Shown here in pieces: positions 35,861 to 44,744 of a stretch of DNA of 64,000 bases (position 1 is the first letter of the stretch; each line of letters opens with the position of its first letter). The position numbers and the translations under genes were made by a program. The notes beneath the pieces are model-generated. The model saw only the letters and a list, made by a program, of their open reading frames with translations, searched no databases and was not told the DNA's origin. The DNA comes from Pedococcus badiiscoriae (lineage in GTDB: Bacteria > Actinomycetota > Actinomycetes > Actinomycetales > Dermatophilaceae), in the NCBI RefSeq assembly GCF_013408925.1, contig NZ_JACCAB010000001.1, positions 248,001 through 312,000 of the forward strand, read 5' to 3'.

Positions 35861-38800
35861 CAGGAACCGTCCTCTGTCGTCCGCAGCTCGTTGCCGGTCA
35901 GGGCGGTGGTGCCCGACCGGGACTGGTACTGCTCGACCAGGCGCAGCAGCGCCTCACCCCGGGGCCGCCGTCCGGCGATGATGTCGCAGGAGCCGGCCTT
36001 GCTCTCCTGGATCTGCACGTTCGGGTCCAACGCCACTCCCAGCAGGTCGTTCGCGGCGTCACCGGAGACGACGGCGTCGCGCCCCACGCCCCAGTGGTAC
36101 GGCAGTCCGACCTGGTGGATGGTCTTCCCGCCGATCACGAGCGGCACCATCCGCTCGGTGACCAGCACCCGGGACTCGACAGCGGCCCGGGCGGAGATGA
36201 TGGTGGCCCAGCCTCCGTTCTCCAGGCCTCGCTCGGCCGCCAGCTCCGGCGACACCTCGCAGAAGAACTCGGGCTGCAGCTCGGCCAGGTAGGGCAACCA
36301 CCGGCTCATGCCACCCGCCGTGTGGTGCTCGGTCAGGCGGTAGGTGGTGAACACGAACGGGTAGACGTCCGACCCGGGCTGGTTGCCCGATGGAGCCCAC
36401 AGGTTGTCCTTGCGCGGGAAGACCTTGCGCGAGGGGTTGGACTGCTGGCTGTAGAGCGGGTTGGCGACCGGGGACTCCTGCGGCTCGTAGTGCGTCGGAA
36501 GAGGGCCGTCGACCATGCCCTTGGGGGTGAAGAGCCAGCCCTTCCCGTCGGCCTGCATGATGAACGGGTCGTCGCCGGCAAGGCCCTCGGGGCCTCCGGT
36601 GTCCGGCTCGGGTCGGAAGCTCGGAGCCGTCGTCGCCGGGAAGTCGGGGACGTCCTCACCGGTCCACTTCTTCTCCGCCTCGTCCCACCAGACGTAGCGC
36701 TTGCGCTCGCTCCAGGGGTTGCCCTCGGGGTCGGCCGAGGCGCGGTTGTAGAGGATGCGCCGGTTGGCCGGCCACGCCCAGCCCCAGTCGAGGGCGGTGA
36801 GGTTCTGTTCCCGGCCGGGGCGGCGGCTCGCGGCATGGTTGACGCCATCGGCGAAGACGCCGGTGTAGATCCAGCAGCCTCCCGAGGTGGAGCCGTCCGG
36901 CTTCATGTCCGTGTACATCGACAGGGGCTGGCCGGCCTTGTCACCGCTCAGGTGGACGCCGTTGATCTCCCGGAGGACCGCCTCGGCATCGGGGTCGCCG
37001 TGCTCGTCCTGCGGGTAGTCCCAGGTCAGGTCGAGCAGTGGCCGGTCCCGCTCGTCGGTGGAGTCCGCGAGGGCGGCCTTGAGGCGCTTGCCCAGGTCGA
37101 AGAAGAACTGCAGGTCGCTGCGGCAGTCACCCGGCGGCTGGACAGCCTTGTGGTGCCACTGGAGCATCCGCTGGGTCTGGGTGAAGCTCCCGTCCTTCTC
37201 CACGTGCGAAGCCGGCGGCAGGAAGAAGACCTCGGTCTCGATGTCCTGCGGCGACAGCTCGCCGGTCTCGATCTCGGGCGAGTCCTTCCAGAAGGTCGCG
37301 GACTCGATCATGTTGAGGTCGCGCACGACGAGCCATTTCAGCTTGGCCAGTCCCTGGCGTTGCATCCGCGCATGGGCGGACCCGACAGCGGGGTTCTGAC
37401 CCAGCAGGAAGTAGCCCTCGACCTCGCCATCCAGCATCGCCATCGTCGTCTGGTAGGTGCCGTGGGCACCGCTGAGCCGGGGAAGGTAGTCGAAGGCCCA
37501 GTCGTTCTCCGCAGTTGCCTTGTCCCCCCACCACGCCTTGAGCAGGCTGATGGCGTAGGCGTCGGCATGGGTCCAGAAGCCCTTCTGCTTCTTGCTCCCG
37601 ATGGCCGACAGGTAGTCGTGCCAGGTGTCGTGCTGGCCCGCCACCGGCATCGCGAGGTAGCCGGGCAGCAGGTTGTACAGCGTGGGGATGTCCGTGGACC
37701 CCTGGATGCTGGCGTGGCCACGCAGGGCCATGATGCCCCCGCCGGGACGGCCCATGTTGCCCAGCAGCAGCTGGAGGATCGCGGAGGTCCGGATGAACTG
37801 GGCGCCGAGGGTGTGCTGTGTCCAGCCCACCGCGTAGACCCAGGCGGTCGTCCGCTCGCGGCCACTGTTCTCGGTGACCGCCCGCGCGACGTATTCGAAG
37901 TCGTCCACCGAGATGCCGCACGTGTCAGCCACCATCTGAGGGGTGTAGCGGGCGTAGTGCCGCTTGAGGATCTGGAAGACGGTGCGGGGATCCTGCAGCG
38001 TCTCGTCGCGCAGCACGCGCGCGTGCTCCAGCGGTGGGCCGCCCGAGCCGTGCTGGTCGCCGGCCGAGTGCTCCGACCGCTGCTCACCGTGGACGTGACC
38101 CGAGTCGGGGTCGCCGATCTCCCCGCCCGACCGGTCGTCCGATCCGCCCTCCTGCTCGGCGTCCGCCGACGCGTAGGCCCAGCTCTTGGAGTCGTATGCG
38201 CCGCGCTCGTCGTCGTAGCCGGAGAACAGGCCGTCGAGCTCCTCGGTGTCCCGGAACTCCTCGCTGACCAGGGTCGCGGCGTTGGTGTACGAGACGACGT
38301 ACTCCCTGAAGAACAGCTCGTTGGACAGCACGTGGTTGATCAGTGCACCGAGGAAGACGACATCACTGCCGGCCCGGATCGGGACGTGCCGGTCGGCTGT
38401 CGCGGACGTGCGGGTGAACCGCGGGTCGATGTGGATGACCTTGGCACCCTTGAGCTTTGCCTCGGTCACCCACTGGTAGGCGACCGGGTGGCACTCGGCC
38501 ATGTTGGAACCCTGGATGACGATGCAGTCAGAGTTCGACAGATCCTGCACGTATTGGGTGGCGCCGCCGCGTCCGAACGAGGACCCCAGACTGGGGACCG
38601 TGGAGGAGTGTCAAATACGAGCCTGGTTCTCGATCTGGATGGCGCCCGCCGCCGTGAACAGCTTCTTGATGAGGTAGTTCTCCTCGTTGTCGAGCGTCGC
38701 GCCTCCGAGGGAGGCGATCCCCATCGTCCGACGCAGGGGTCGACCATGCTCGTCCCGGTCCTGCCAACCCGCCCTGCGGCTCGCCACGAACCGGTCGGTG

Positions 38801-39180
38801 ATCATCTGCATGGCCGTCTCGAGGTCGAGGCTCTCCCACTCGGTGCCGCGGGGCCGACGGTAGAGCACCTTGCGCTGTCGTCCGGGGCTGTTGACGAGCT
38901 GCTCGCTCGCCGAACCCTTGGGACACAGCCGTCCACGGGACACCGGCGAGTCGGGGTCGCCCTCGATCTGCACCACCCGCGCGTCCTTGACGAAGACGCG
39001 CTGCCCACAGCCGACCGCACAGTAGGGGCACACGCTCTGCACGACCCGGTCGGCCGTGGAGGTGCGGGGCTCGAGCTCGCGAGTCTGGCGCGATGTCACC
39101 GACGGGCCGCGACCGAGGAGGTCCCCACTGGTGACCTGACGCACCACGGGCCAGGACAGGAACGTCCGCCTTGCATCCAC
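35860..39180 (-). CDS. fdhA: Formate dehydrogenase catalytic subunit, selenoprotein (TGA = Sec)
   Basis: Molybdopterin oxidoreductase of about 1106 residues that oxidises formate to CO2 (FdnG-like). A [4Fe-4S] ferredoxin-like N-terminus has CPYCAVGCGQ and GRLCPKGSA. The in-frame TGA at 38611-38613 follows ENQARI and precedes HSSTVPSLGSSFG, exactly the FdnG position of selenocysteine (residue ~190), so the two open frames are one gene. Later motifs: GSNMAECHPV, PVAGQHDTW, FNDNPQ-region equivalents and TEHHTAGGM. GTG 39180 has GGAGG 6 nt upstream (protein starts MDARRTFLSW). RRTFL resembles a Tat pair but no hydrophobic stretch follows. A ~40-residue Asp/His/Gly-rich insertion lies near residues 325-365. 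Confidence 0.95.
38581..38613 (-). promoter_or_regulatory. Selenocysteine codon and bacterial SECIS-like hairpin
   Basis: UGA (38611-38613) is followed, 14 nt downstream, by CCCCAG-U-CUGGGG inside GG[U]CCCCAGUCUGGGG[U]CC. The apical loop contains GU, as in the E. coli fdhF element UGCAG-GU-CUGCA. Distance and loop agree with SelB recognition; the fold is by eye. Confidence 0.8.
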
Positions 39181-39365
39181 CGCAACCTCCAGCGCCTGGT
39201 CCGCCACGTCGTCCGAACGACCTCGATCCGAACATGCCACACATTTGCGACGTGAGCACCTCGGACACGGCCACTCAGTTGCGCACTCGCACGCCTCCGA
39301 CCAGCGACGATGCACTCCGAGCGCGCATCACGGCGGGCCGACGGTCAGCGGCTCGCCCCGGCGGA

Positions 39366-39761
39366 TCAGCCAGCGCTGGGGATGAGCAGCGTCTGCCCGG
39401 CGTGGACGTCGGTGCCGGTCAGGTCGTTGGCGATCTGGATCTGGGCGACAGCCTCCGCCATCGGCAGCTGGGGCAGCTGCTGGACAGCGATCTGCGACAG
39501 CGTCTGCCCTGACTGCACCGTGGTGGAGTGGTCGATCACCATGGCCGAGGCGCCGCCGGAGAACAGGGCGAGCGCCAGCGCGACGGCCGCCACAACCACG
39601 GTCAGCGTCAGCGCCAGACGCGCCGCGCGGGTCAACCGCAGCGGCGTGGCCGGGGTCGTGACGGCGCGCCCGGTGGGCACCGAGACCAGGTGGGGCCGAG
39701 TCGGGCGAACGGGAACCCGCACCGGTGCGGGGGCGACGTCCCAAGCGACTGCTGCACTCAT
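39366..39761 (-). CDS. LysM-domain membrane protein, divergent from lexA
   Basis: Protein of 131 residues: a Pro/Arg-rich cytoplasmic N-terminus, one membrane helix (LALTLTVVVAAVALALALF, near 60-80) and a C-terminal LysM domain (VQSGQTLSQIAVQQLPQLP, then AGQTLLIPSAG) outside the membrane. ATG 39761 is chosen over 39773 because GGAGG stands 6 nt before it. A LysM protein beside lexA is a conserved actinobacterial arrangement. SOS boxes in the shared intergenic region suggest damage-induced expression, in the manner of SOS cell-division regulators, though that is inference. Confidence 0.88.
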   Translation of the reverse strand: MSAAVAWDVAPAPVRVPVRPTRPHLVSVPTGRAVTTPATPLRLTRAARLALTLTVVVAAVALALALFSGGASAMVIDHSTTVQSGQTLSQIAVQQLPQLPMAEAVAQIQIANDLTGTDVHAGQTLLIPSAG

Positions 39762-39796
39762 CAGGTCCTCCATCGTGGCGATCTCTGCGGCGTTCC

Positions 39797-39881
39797 TCGA
39801 ACGGATGTGCGAAGAACTGCGTAGCTGATTTCTAGCACGCATGTTCGAACCAATCAAGACACGCGTCGAACACATGTTTGG
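39797..39881. promoter_or_regulatory. Two SOS (LexA) boxes in the LysM-lexA spacer
   Basis: TCGAACGGATGTGCGA (39797-39812) matches TCGAAC-N4-GTTCGA with one mismatch. TCGAACACATGTTTGG (39866-39881) is close to the mycobacterial lexA box. The first is 36 bp upstream of the LysM gene start; the second is 118 bp upstream of lexA. Extra half-sites with TTCGAA lie at about 39844 and 39890. Confidence 0.75.
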
Positions 39882-39998
39882 CACAGACGTTCGAAGGCCA
39901 TACGCTGTGTTCATGCCGCAAGCACATCAGAGGCCACTGACAACGCCTCGCCGAGCACCCGGCATACGGCACCTGACCTGCGGAAACGAGGAAGCGGC

Positions 39999-40724
39999 AT
40001 GAGCGACGACAACGTCAAGGAACTCCCCGACCGCGATCGCGGCGACGGACTCACCGTCCGCCAGCGACGGGTGCTCGAGGTGATCCGCAACTCGGTCGAC
40101 CGGCGCGGCTACCCGCCGAGCCTGCGCGAGATCGGCGAGGCCGTCGGGCTCACCTCCCCCAGCTCTGTGGCCCACCAGCTGTCCACCCTCGAGCGCAAGG
40201 GCTTCCTGCGGCGCGACCCCAACCGGCCGCGTGCCATCGAGGTCGTCTCCCCCGACTCCCCCGCAGACATGCGCGGCTACCGTGGCGGCGCCTCGGCCGA
40301 GGACGAGACGGCGACCTACGACGAGACGGATTCGGGCGACCAGCGCCCTGCGGCGACCTACGTGCCGGTGCTCGGTCGCATCGCCGCCGGCGTCCCGATC
40401 CTGGCCGAGGAGACCGTGGAGGACGTCTTCCCGCTCCCCCGCCAGATCGTCGGCGAGGGGCAGCTGTTCCTGCTCCAGGTCGTCGGGGACTCGATGATCG
40501 ACGCCGCCATCTGCGACGGCGACTGGGTCGTCGTGCGTCAGCAGCCCACGGCCGACAACGGCGACATCGTCGCGGCGATGCTCGACAACGAGGCCACCGT
40601 CAAGACGTTCAAGCGCAAGGACGGCAAGGTGTGGCTGATGCCGCACAACACCGCCTTCGACCCCATCGACGGAGACCACGCCACCATCCTCGGCAAGGTC
40701 ACGGCGGTGCTTCGCCGGGTCTGA
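39999..40724 (+). CDS. lexA: SOS repressor LexA
   Basis: Self-cleaving repressor of 241 residues. The winged helix-turn-helix (about 18-85) has [13 protein letters not shown] and [19 protein letters not shown] long acidic linker (85-125) is typical of actinobacterial LexA. The cleavage site is Ala-Gly in GRIAAGVPI. The peptidase S24 domain has catalytic Ser in [11 protein letters not shown] and Lys in [21 protein letters not shown] precedes ATG. It is preceded by SOS boxes and so autoregulated. Confidence 0.98.
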   Translation: MSDDNVKELPDRDRGDGLTVRQRRVLEVIRNSVDRRGYPPSLREIGEAVGLTSPSSVAHQLSTLERKGFLRRDPNRPRAIEVVSPDSPADMRGYRGGASAEDETATYDETDSGDQRPAATYVPVLGRIAAGVPILAEETVEDVFPLPRQIVGEGQLFLLQVVGDSMIDAAICDGDWVVVRQQPTADNGDIVAAMLDNEATVKTFKRKDGKVWLMPHNTAFDPIDGDHATILGKVTAVLRRV

Positions 40725-40836
40725 GCTCGCCTGTTCGGCCGATGGCCAGTCCGCCGAACGGTCCGAACCACGGCGGGGACGGGTGGAAGCGGTGCCTGCC
40801 CCGTGACGGGTGAGCGCGCCGGGACGTTGACCCGAC

Positions 40837-41049
40837 ATGCAGAACCATCCCGATGCCGAGCTCACCGACCAGGTGCTCGGGTCCGAGATCGAGCTGCTCG
40901 CGGACCTGATCGACGCCGCGAGCCGGGCCTGCGCGCACCTGGACCCGGACCAGATAGATGCGGCGCTGGGGCTCTGTCCGCAGCTGGGTCCGGCCCCGAG
41001 CCTCGCCGCAGCGTCCCCCGGGACGTCGGCCAGCCAGTCCCTCGGCTAG
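40837..41049 (+). CDS. Small conserved-looking protein
   Basis: Protein of 70 residues: an acidic amphipathic helix pair (TDQVLGSEIELLADLIDAA, then HLDPDQIDAALGL) and a disordered Ala/Ser tail. Similar short proteins with an ASR...L..DQIDAALG pattern are common near lexA in actinobacteria. Coding-like third-position GC and the pattern support it, though the ribosome site is weak. Function unknown. Confidence 0.6.
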   Translation: MQNHPDAELTDQVLGSEIELLADLIDAASRACAHLDPDQIDAALGLCPQLGPAPSLAAASPGTSASQSLG

Positions 41050-41081
41050 TCGCGCAGCAGGTCGCCGGGCAGATTCTTGGA

Positions 41082-41495
41082 CTAGTCGCCCAGGGCGTCG
41101 AGGTAGTGCGTGAGCTTGGTGGCGAAGCGTTCGCCGCCATCACCGTCGGCCCACAGCTCCCAGAGCTCGTTGTCCTCGGACTGGAGAGCCCGGTGCAGGG
41201 CCTGGGTGGCGAGCTCCTCGAGCTCCTCGTCCACGTCGATGGGTTCGTCGTCGACCCACCAGGGCACATTGCGTTCTCCGACAACGGATTCGAGGTCGTC
41301 ACAGGCAGCCACGAGCACGGCGGCAGCCACCGCCTGCGACATGGCCGGCGCCTCGATGTAGCCCGACGCGCGGACCACGCTGTCGAGCGCCGACTCGACC
41401 CTCTTGCGCCGGACGTCCGGCTCGGACTCCTCGAGCTCGTCGAGGAAGTCGAGCGCGTCGTCGTTCTCGAACGGCCCCGCTCCGCTGGCGCCCAT
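41082..41495 (-). CDS. DUF4259 family protein
   Basis: Acidic protein of 137 residues with the family opening MGASGAGPFENDDALDFL and the central helices SQAVAAAVLVAAC and EELEELATQALHRAL. DUF4259 members are frequent in actinobacteria and uncharacterised; the opening motif resembles immunity-like proteins, but no toxin gene is adjacent. Confidence 0.9.
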   Translation of the reverse strand: MGASGAGPFENDDALDFLDELEESEPDVRRKRVESALDSVVRASGYIEAPAMSQAVAAAVLVAACDDLESVVGERNVPWWVDDEPIDVDEELEELATQALHRALQSEDNELWELWADGDGGERFATKLTHYLDALGD

Positions 41496-41563
41496 CTCCC
41501 AACCTCCCGCGTGCGACTAGCTGCTGCTTCGAGGGTGCCAAGAGACGCGGCGACACGCCAGCC

Positions 41564-42094
41564 CTAGTCGTGCGGACTCATCCGTTGGTACCAGGCGGTG
41601 TCGACGTATCGACCGAACTTGTGTCCGACCTCCCGCAGCACTCCCACCCGCTCGAAGCCACACGACAGGTGCAGGGCCACGCTCGCGTCGTTGGGCAGGG
41701 CGATCACCGCGACCTGGGTGTGCACCCCGGGGGCGGCGTCGAGCCGTGCCAGCAACGCGGCATACAGGGTGCGGCCGAGGCCTTGGCCGCGGGCGCCCTC
41801 CGCGAGGTAGACGGACACCTCCTTGGTGCCGTCGTAGGCCGGCCGCGGGCGGAACGGGCCCGAGTACGCGTAGCCGAGCAGCGCGTCGTCCGCACAGGCC
41901 ACCAGGACGACGTTGCCCTCGTCGGTGGCCGCGACCTTCTCGCTGAGGTATGCCGCGCCGCGGGGCTCGGTGTCGAACGTCGCCACCGAGGTGCGGACCT
42001 GCTCGTCGTAGATGGCCGCCATCGCGGGCAGGTCGTCCCCGGTCGCGTCCCGGACGAGGACTGACGCGTCGCTGGTCGGGCCGATGCTGCTCAT
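41564..42094 (-). CDS. GNAT N-acetyltransferase (phosphinothricin acetyltransferase-like)
   Basis: Acetyl-CoA-dependent N-acetyltransferase of 176 residues. N-terminal RDATGDDLPAMAAIYDEQV, central VSVYLAEGARGQGLGRTLYAALLARL with the Q/RxxGxG/A CoA-binding loop, and HLSCGFERVGVLREVGHKFGR are the signature of the Pat/Bar/YncA group. These act on phosphinothricin, methionine sulfoximine or similar amines. ATG 42094 is chosen; the longer frame upstream is antisense to the methyltransferase gene. Divergent from the methyltransferase by 18 bp. Confidence 0.9.
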   Translation of the reverse strand: MSSIGPTSDASVLVRDATGDDLPAMAAIYDEQVRTSVATFDTEPRGAAYLSEKVAATDEGNVVLVACADDALLGYAYSGPFRPRPAYDGTKEVSVYLAEGARGQGLGRTLYAALLARLDAAPGVHTQVAVIALPNDASVALHLSCGFERVGVLREVGHKFGRYVDTAWYQRMSPHD

Positions 42095-42112
42095 GTCGGC
42101 GATGCTAGGGGG

Positions 42113-42778
42113 ATGGACCACGAGCCCGGGCACACCCATGGCACCGACGCCTCGAGCGGCGGGGCGAAGCTCCCTGACCCCGACCGCGGTACGCCCACGG
42201 ACCGCCAAGCCCTCTGGGACGAGCGGTATGCCGCGCACGAGCACGTCTGGAGCGCGACGCCCAACGCCGAGGTGGAGCGCATCGTGGGCAGCTGGGCACC
42301 CGGCCGGGCCCTCGACCTGGGCGCCGGCGAGGGTCGTCACGCCGTGTGGCTGGCGGAGCTGGGCTGGCGGGTGACGGCCGTCGACTTCTCGGCGGTGGGC
42401 CTGGCCAAGGGCGAGAAGGAGGCCGCCCGCCGCGGGGTCCGGGTCGACTGGGTCGTGGCGGATGCCCGGTCCTGGCACCCCGCTCCCCAGACCCGCTTCG
42501 ACCTCGTCCTGGTGTCGTACCTGCACCTGCCCTCGGACGTGGTCTCGCGCACGCGGACCTGGCTGGCGCCGGGCGGTGCACTCGTGGTCGTGGGGCACGG
42601 GCTGCGCAACCTCACCGAGGGCGTGGGCGGCCCCTCCGACCCTGCCCTGCTGCACACCCCGGAGCAGCTGCGCGCCGCGGCGGGAGACCTGCAGATCGAG
42701 CGTTGCGAGGAGTACGTGCGGCCCACCGACCAGGGTGACGCGATCGACGTCGTGCTGGTGGCCCGGCGCCTCACCTGA
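42113..42778 (+). CDS. Class I SAM-dependent methyltransferase
   Basis: Protein of 221 residues. DERYAAHEHVWSATPN is typical of thiopurine/tellurite-resistance-like methyltransferases. Motif I is ALDLGAGEGRHAVWLAELG (residues ~64-82), followed by VTAVDFSAVGLAKGE, FDLVLVSYLHLP and LAPGGALVVVG. Substrate unknown; the N-terminal 35 residues are disordered. The 70-bp tail after the stop is a degenerate GAGCCCCG repeat, followed by the convergent sirtuin gene. Confidence 0.9.
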   Translation: MDHEPGHTHGTDASSGGAKLPDPDRGTPTDRQALWDERYAAHEHVWSATPNAEVERIVGSWAPGRALDLGAGEGRHAVWLAELGWRVTAVDFSAVGLAKGEKEAARRGVRVDWVVADARSWHPAPQTRFDLVLVSYLHLPSDVVSRTRTWLAPGGALVVVGHGLRNLTEGVGGPSDPALLHTPEQLRAAAGDLQIERCEEYVRPTDQGDAIDVVLVARRLT

Positions 42779-42849
42779 GTCCCGGTGAGCCCCCGATGAG
42801 CCCCGCGTCGGGCCCCGGCGAGCCCGGCCTGAGCCCCGCCTGACGTGGG

Positions 42850-43692
42850 TCAGGCGGCCAGGCGACGGAGCAGGGTCTCGAGAGTCGGCGCGAGGGGTGC
42901 GTCGACCTGTGCCATGGCTTCGCCGTCGCCGCGGGTCGGCCCGCGGGTGATGATCGCGACGGGGATGTCGAGCGCGGCAGCCCGGCGGACGAACCGGTAT
43001 CCGCTCATGACCTTGAGGCTTGAGCCCAGCACCACCAGCGCGCTGGCTTGCTCGGTGAGGCGAAAACACCTCTCCACCAAGGGTTTCGGCACGGACTCGC
43101 CGAAGAAGACGACGTCGGGCTTGAGGGTGTCGTGGCCGCAGACGAGACACAGCGGTGTGCGGAAGGCGGTGACGTCGAGGTCGTTCAGCGCGATGTCGCC
43201 GTCGGGGCGGATCTCGTCACTGGTGACCGAATAGGTCGGGTTGCTCTCCCGCATGCGCTCGTCGAGGTCCCAGCGGGAGGTCCGGTCCCCACAGGTCAGG
43301 CACACCACGCGGGCCAGCGACCCGTGCAGCTCCTCGACGTCGGTCGCGCCGGCGCGCTGGTGCAGCCCGTCGACGTTCTGGGTGATGACGGACGCGACCA
43401 GACCGCGATCCTGGAGCCTCGCCACGGCCTCGTGGCCTGAGTTCGGCCGAGCGCGGTTGAACCGCTGCCACCCGACGTAGCTGCGTGCCCAGTAGCGCTG
43501 CCTCGCCTGCGACGACCCGACGAACTCGGAGTACTGCATGGGCGTCACCCGACGGGTGCCATCCGGGCCGCGGTAGTCCGGGATGCCCGAGTCGGTGGAG
43601 ATGCCTGCGCCGGTGAGGACGAGGACGTTCCCCCGCTCGAGCAGGCCGGCGATCACAGCCAGCTGGTCGGTCACGGCGGCGGTCTGCGTCAC
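42850..43692 (-). CDS. Sir2-family NAD-dependent protein deacylase
   Basis: Sirtuin of 280 residues. NAD-binding LVLTGAGISTDSGIPDYRG, catalytic TQNVDGLHQRAG with its His, zinc ligands VCLTCGDR and CLVCGHD, and VVFFGESVP. The spacer between the Cys pairs is long (about 55 residues), a trait of the actinobacterial macro-class of sirtuins. It removes acyl groups from lysines. ATG 43692; the upstream LysR-type gene is divergent across 119 bp. Confidence 0.95.
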   Translation of the reverse strand: MTQTAAVTDQLAVIAGLLERGNVLVLTGAGISTDSGIPDYRGPDGTRRVTPMQYSEFVGSSQARQRYWARSYVGWQRFNRARPNSGHEAVARLQDRGLVASVITQNVDGLHQRAGATDVEELHGSLARVVCLTCGDRTSRWDLDERMRESNPTYSVTSDEIRPDGDIALNDLDVTAFRTPLCLVCGHDTLKPDVVFFGESVPKPLVERCFRLTEQASALVVLGSSLKVMSGYRFVRRAAALDIPVAIITRGPTRGDGEAMAQVDAPLAPTLETLLRRLAA

Positions 43693-43787
43693 GGGGCAAG
43701 GCTACGTCGGGCGGCGCACACGTCGCGGGGCGGAGGCACGTCGCCAACGGTGAACCATCACGAATGGATCGACAACTAACGATCTGG

Positions 43788-43805
43788 ATAACGAGCCGTT
43801 ATGCT
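43788..43805 (+). promoter_or_regulatory. Dyad and -10-like element of the LysR gene
   Basis: ATAACG-AGC-CGTTAT (43788-43802) overlaps TATGCT (43800-43805), a -10-like hexamer placed 7 nt before ATG 43812. This predicts a leaderless transcript with an operator over its promoter. Confidence 0.45.
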
Positions 43806-43811
43806 TTAACC

Positions 43812-44741
43812 ATGATCGACGCCGCAGGTCTCCGTGTCATGAAGGCCATTGCCGATGAGGGCAGCTTCACCGGTGCAGCCCTGTCACTGGGCTACTCCCA
43901 GCCAGCGATCTCGCAGATGGTGCGCCGCCTCGAGCAGCGCACCGGCACCGTGCTGGTCGAGCGCGTCGGACGCAACGTCCGCCTGACCGAGGCCGGGCAG
44001 GTCCTCGCGCGCCACGCCGTCGCCGTGCTCTCCGCTCTGGACGCCGCCGAGGAGGAGGTCGCCGCGATCGCCGGGCTGCGTGCCGGGCGGGTCCGCCTGA
44101 TGGCCTTCCCCTCCAGCTCGGCCACGCTCGTCCCCCGGGCGCTCGCCCTCGTGAAGCAGCGGTTCCCCGACGTCCAGGTCACCTTCACCGAGGCCGAACC
44201 GCCCGAGTCCCTCGCCGCCCTCAAGGCCGGCGAGTGCGACCTCGCCGTGGCCTTCGCGTACGAGGGCACTGACGTGGGCCGCGGCGAGGAGGATCTGGAG
44301 CTCTTCGTCACCCACAAGCTCCTCGATGACGAGGTCCGCCTCGCCCTCCCCCGTGAGCACCCCCTCGCGGCGCTGGACATGGTGGACCTGTCCGCGCTCG
44401 CGCAGGAGAACTGGATCGCCGGCTGCCCGCGCTGCCGGGGCCACCTGCTGCAGATGTGCGCGACCGCCGGCTTCTCTCCCCATGTCGGGTTCGAGACCGA
44501 GGACTACGTGGCCGTCCTCGGCCTCGTCGCCGAGGGGCTGGGGGTGGCCCTGATCCCCGATCTCATCCTGCGCACGGCCCACCACCGCGACGTCGTCACG
44601 CTCCCGATCAACCCGGCCTCCCGGCGGTCCATCAGCGTGGTCACGACGGCCGACCTGCAGCGCGTGCCAGCGGTCCAGGCCACCATCGACGCCCTCGTCG
44701 AGGCGGCGAAGGCCAAACCCCGCGTCCTGGCGAGCACCTGA
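43812..44741 (+). CDS. LysR-family transcriptional regulator
   Basis: Regulator of 309 residues. The N-terminal winged helix (about 1-60) has VMKAIADEGSFTGAALSLGYSQPAISQMVRRLEQ-type HTH sequence. The periplasmic-binding-protein-like effector domain follows (RVRLMAFPSSSATLVPRALAL; CPRCRGHLLQMC with three Cys in a CxxCxGxxxxxC pattern, unusual and possibly redox- or metal-sensing). The start is taken as ATG 43812, because the frame upstream to 43764 overlaps a dyad and a -10-like element. The target is not evident: the neighbours are a sirtuin and comEC. Confidence 0.92.
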   Translation: MIDAAGLRVMKAIADEGSFTGAALSLGYSQPAISQMVRRLEQRTGTVLVERVGRNVRLTEAGQVLARHAVAVLSALDAAEEEVAAIAGLRAGRVRLMAFPSSSATLVPRALALVKQRFPDVQVTFTEAEPPESLAALKAGECDLAVAFAYEGTDVGRGEEDLELFVTHKLLDDEVRLALPREHPLAALDMVDLSALAQENWIAGCPRCRGHLLQMCATAGFSPHVGFETEDYVAVLGLVAEGLGVALIPDLILRTAHHRDVVTLPINPASRRSISVVTTADLQRVPAVQATIDALVEAAKAKPRVLAST

Positions 44742-44744
44742 GCC

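Noticed and set aside
35851..39255. Open frame of about 1134 codons opposite the formate dehydrogenase genes
   Set aside because: A high-GC shadow of fdhA; it lacks domain signatures, whereas the minus strand carries unmistakable formate dehydrogenase motifs.
42779..42842. GAGCCCCG-rich stretch as a CRISPR-like or minisatellite array
   Set aside because: Units are irregular and degenerate with no constant spacing; treated as low-complexity intergenic DNA.
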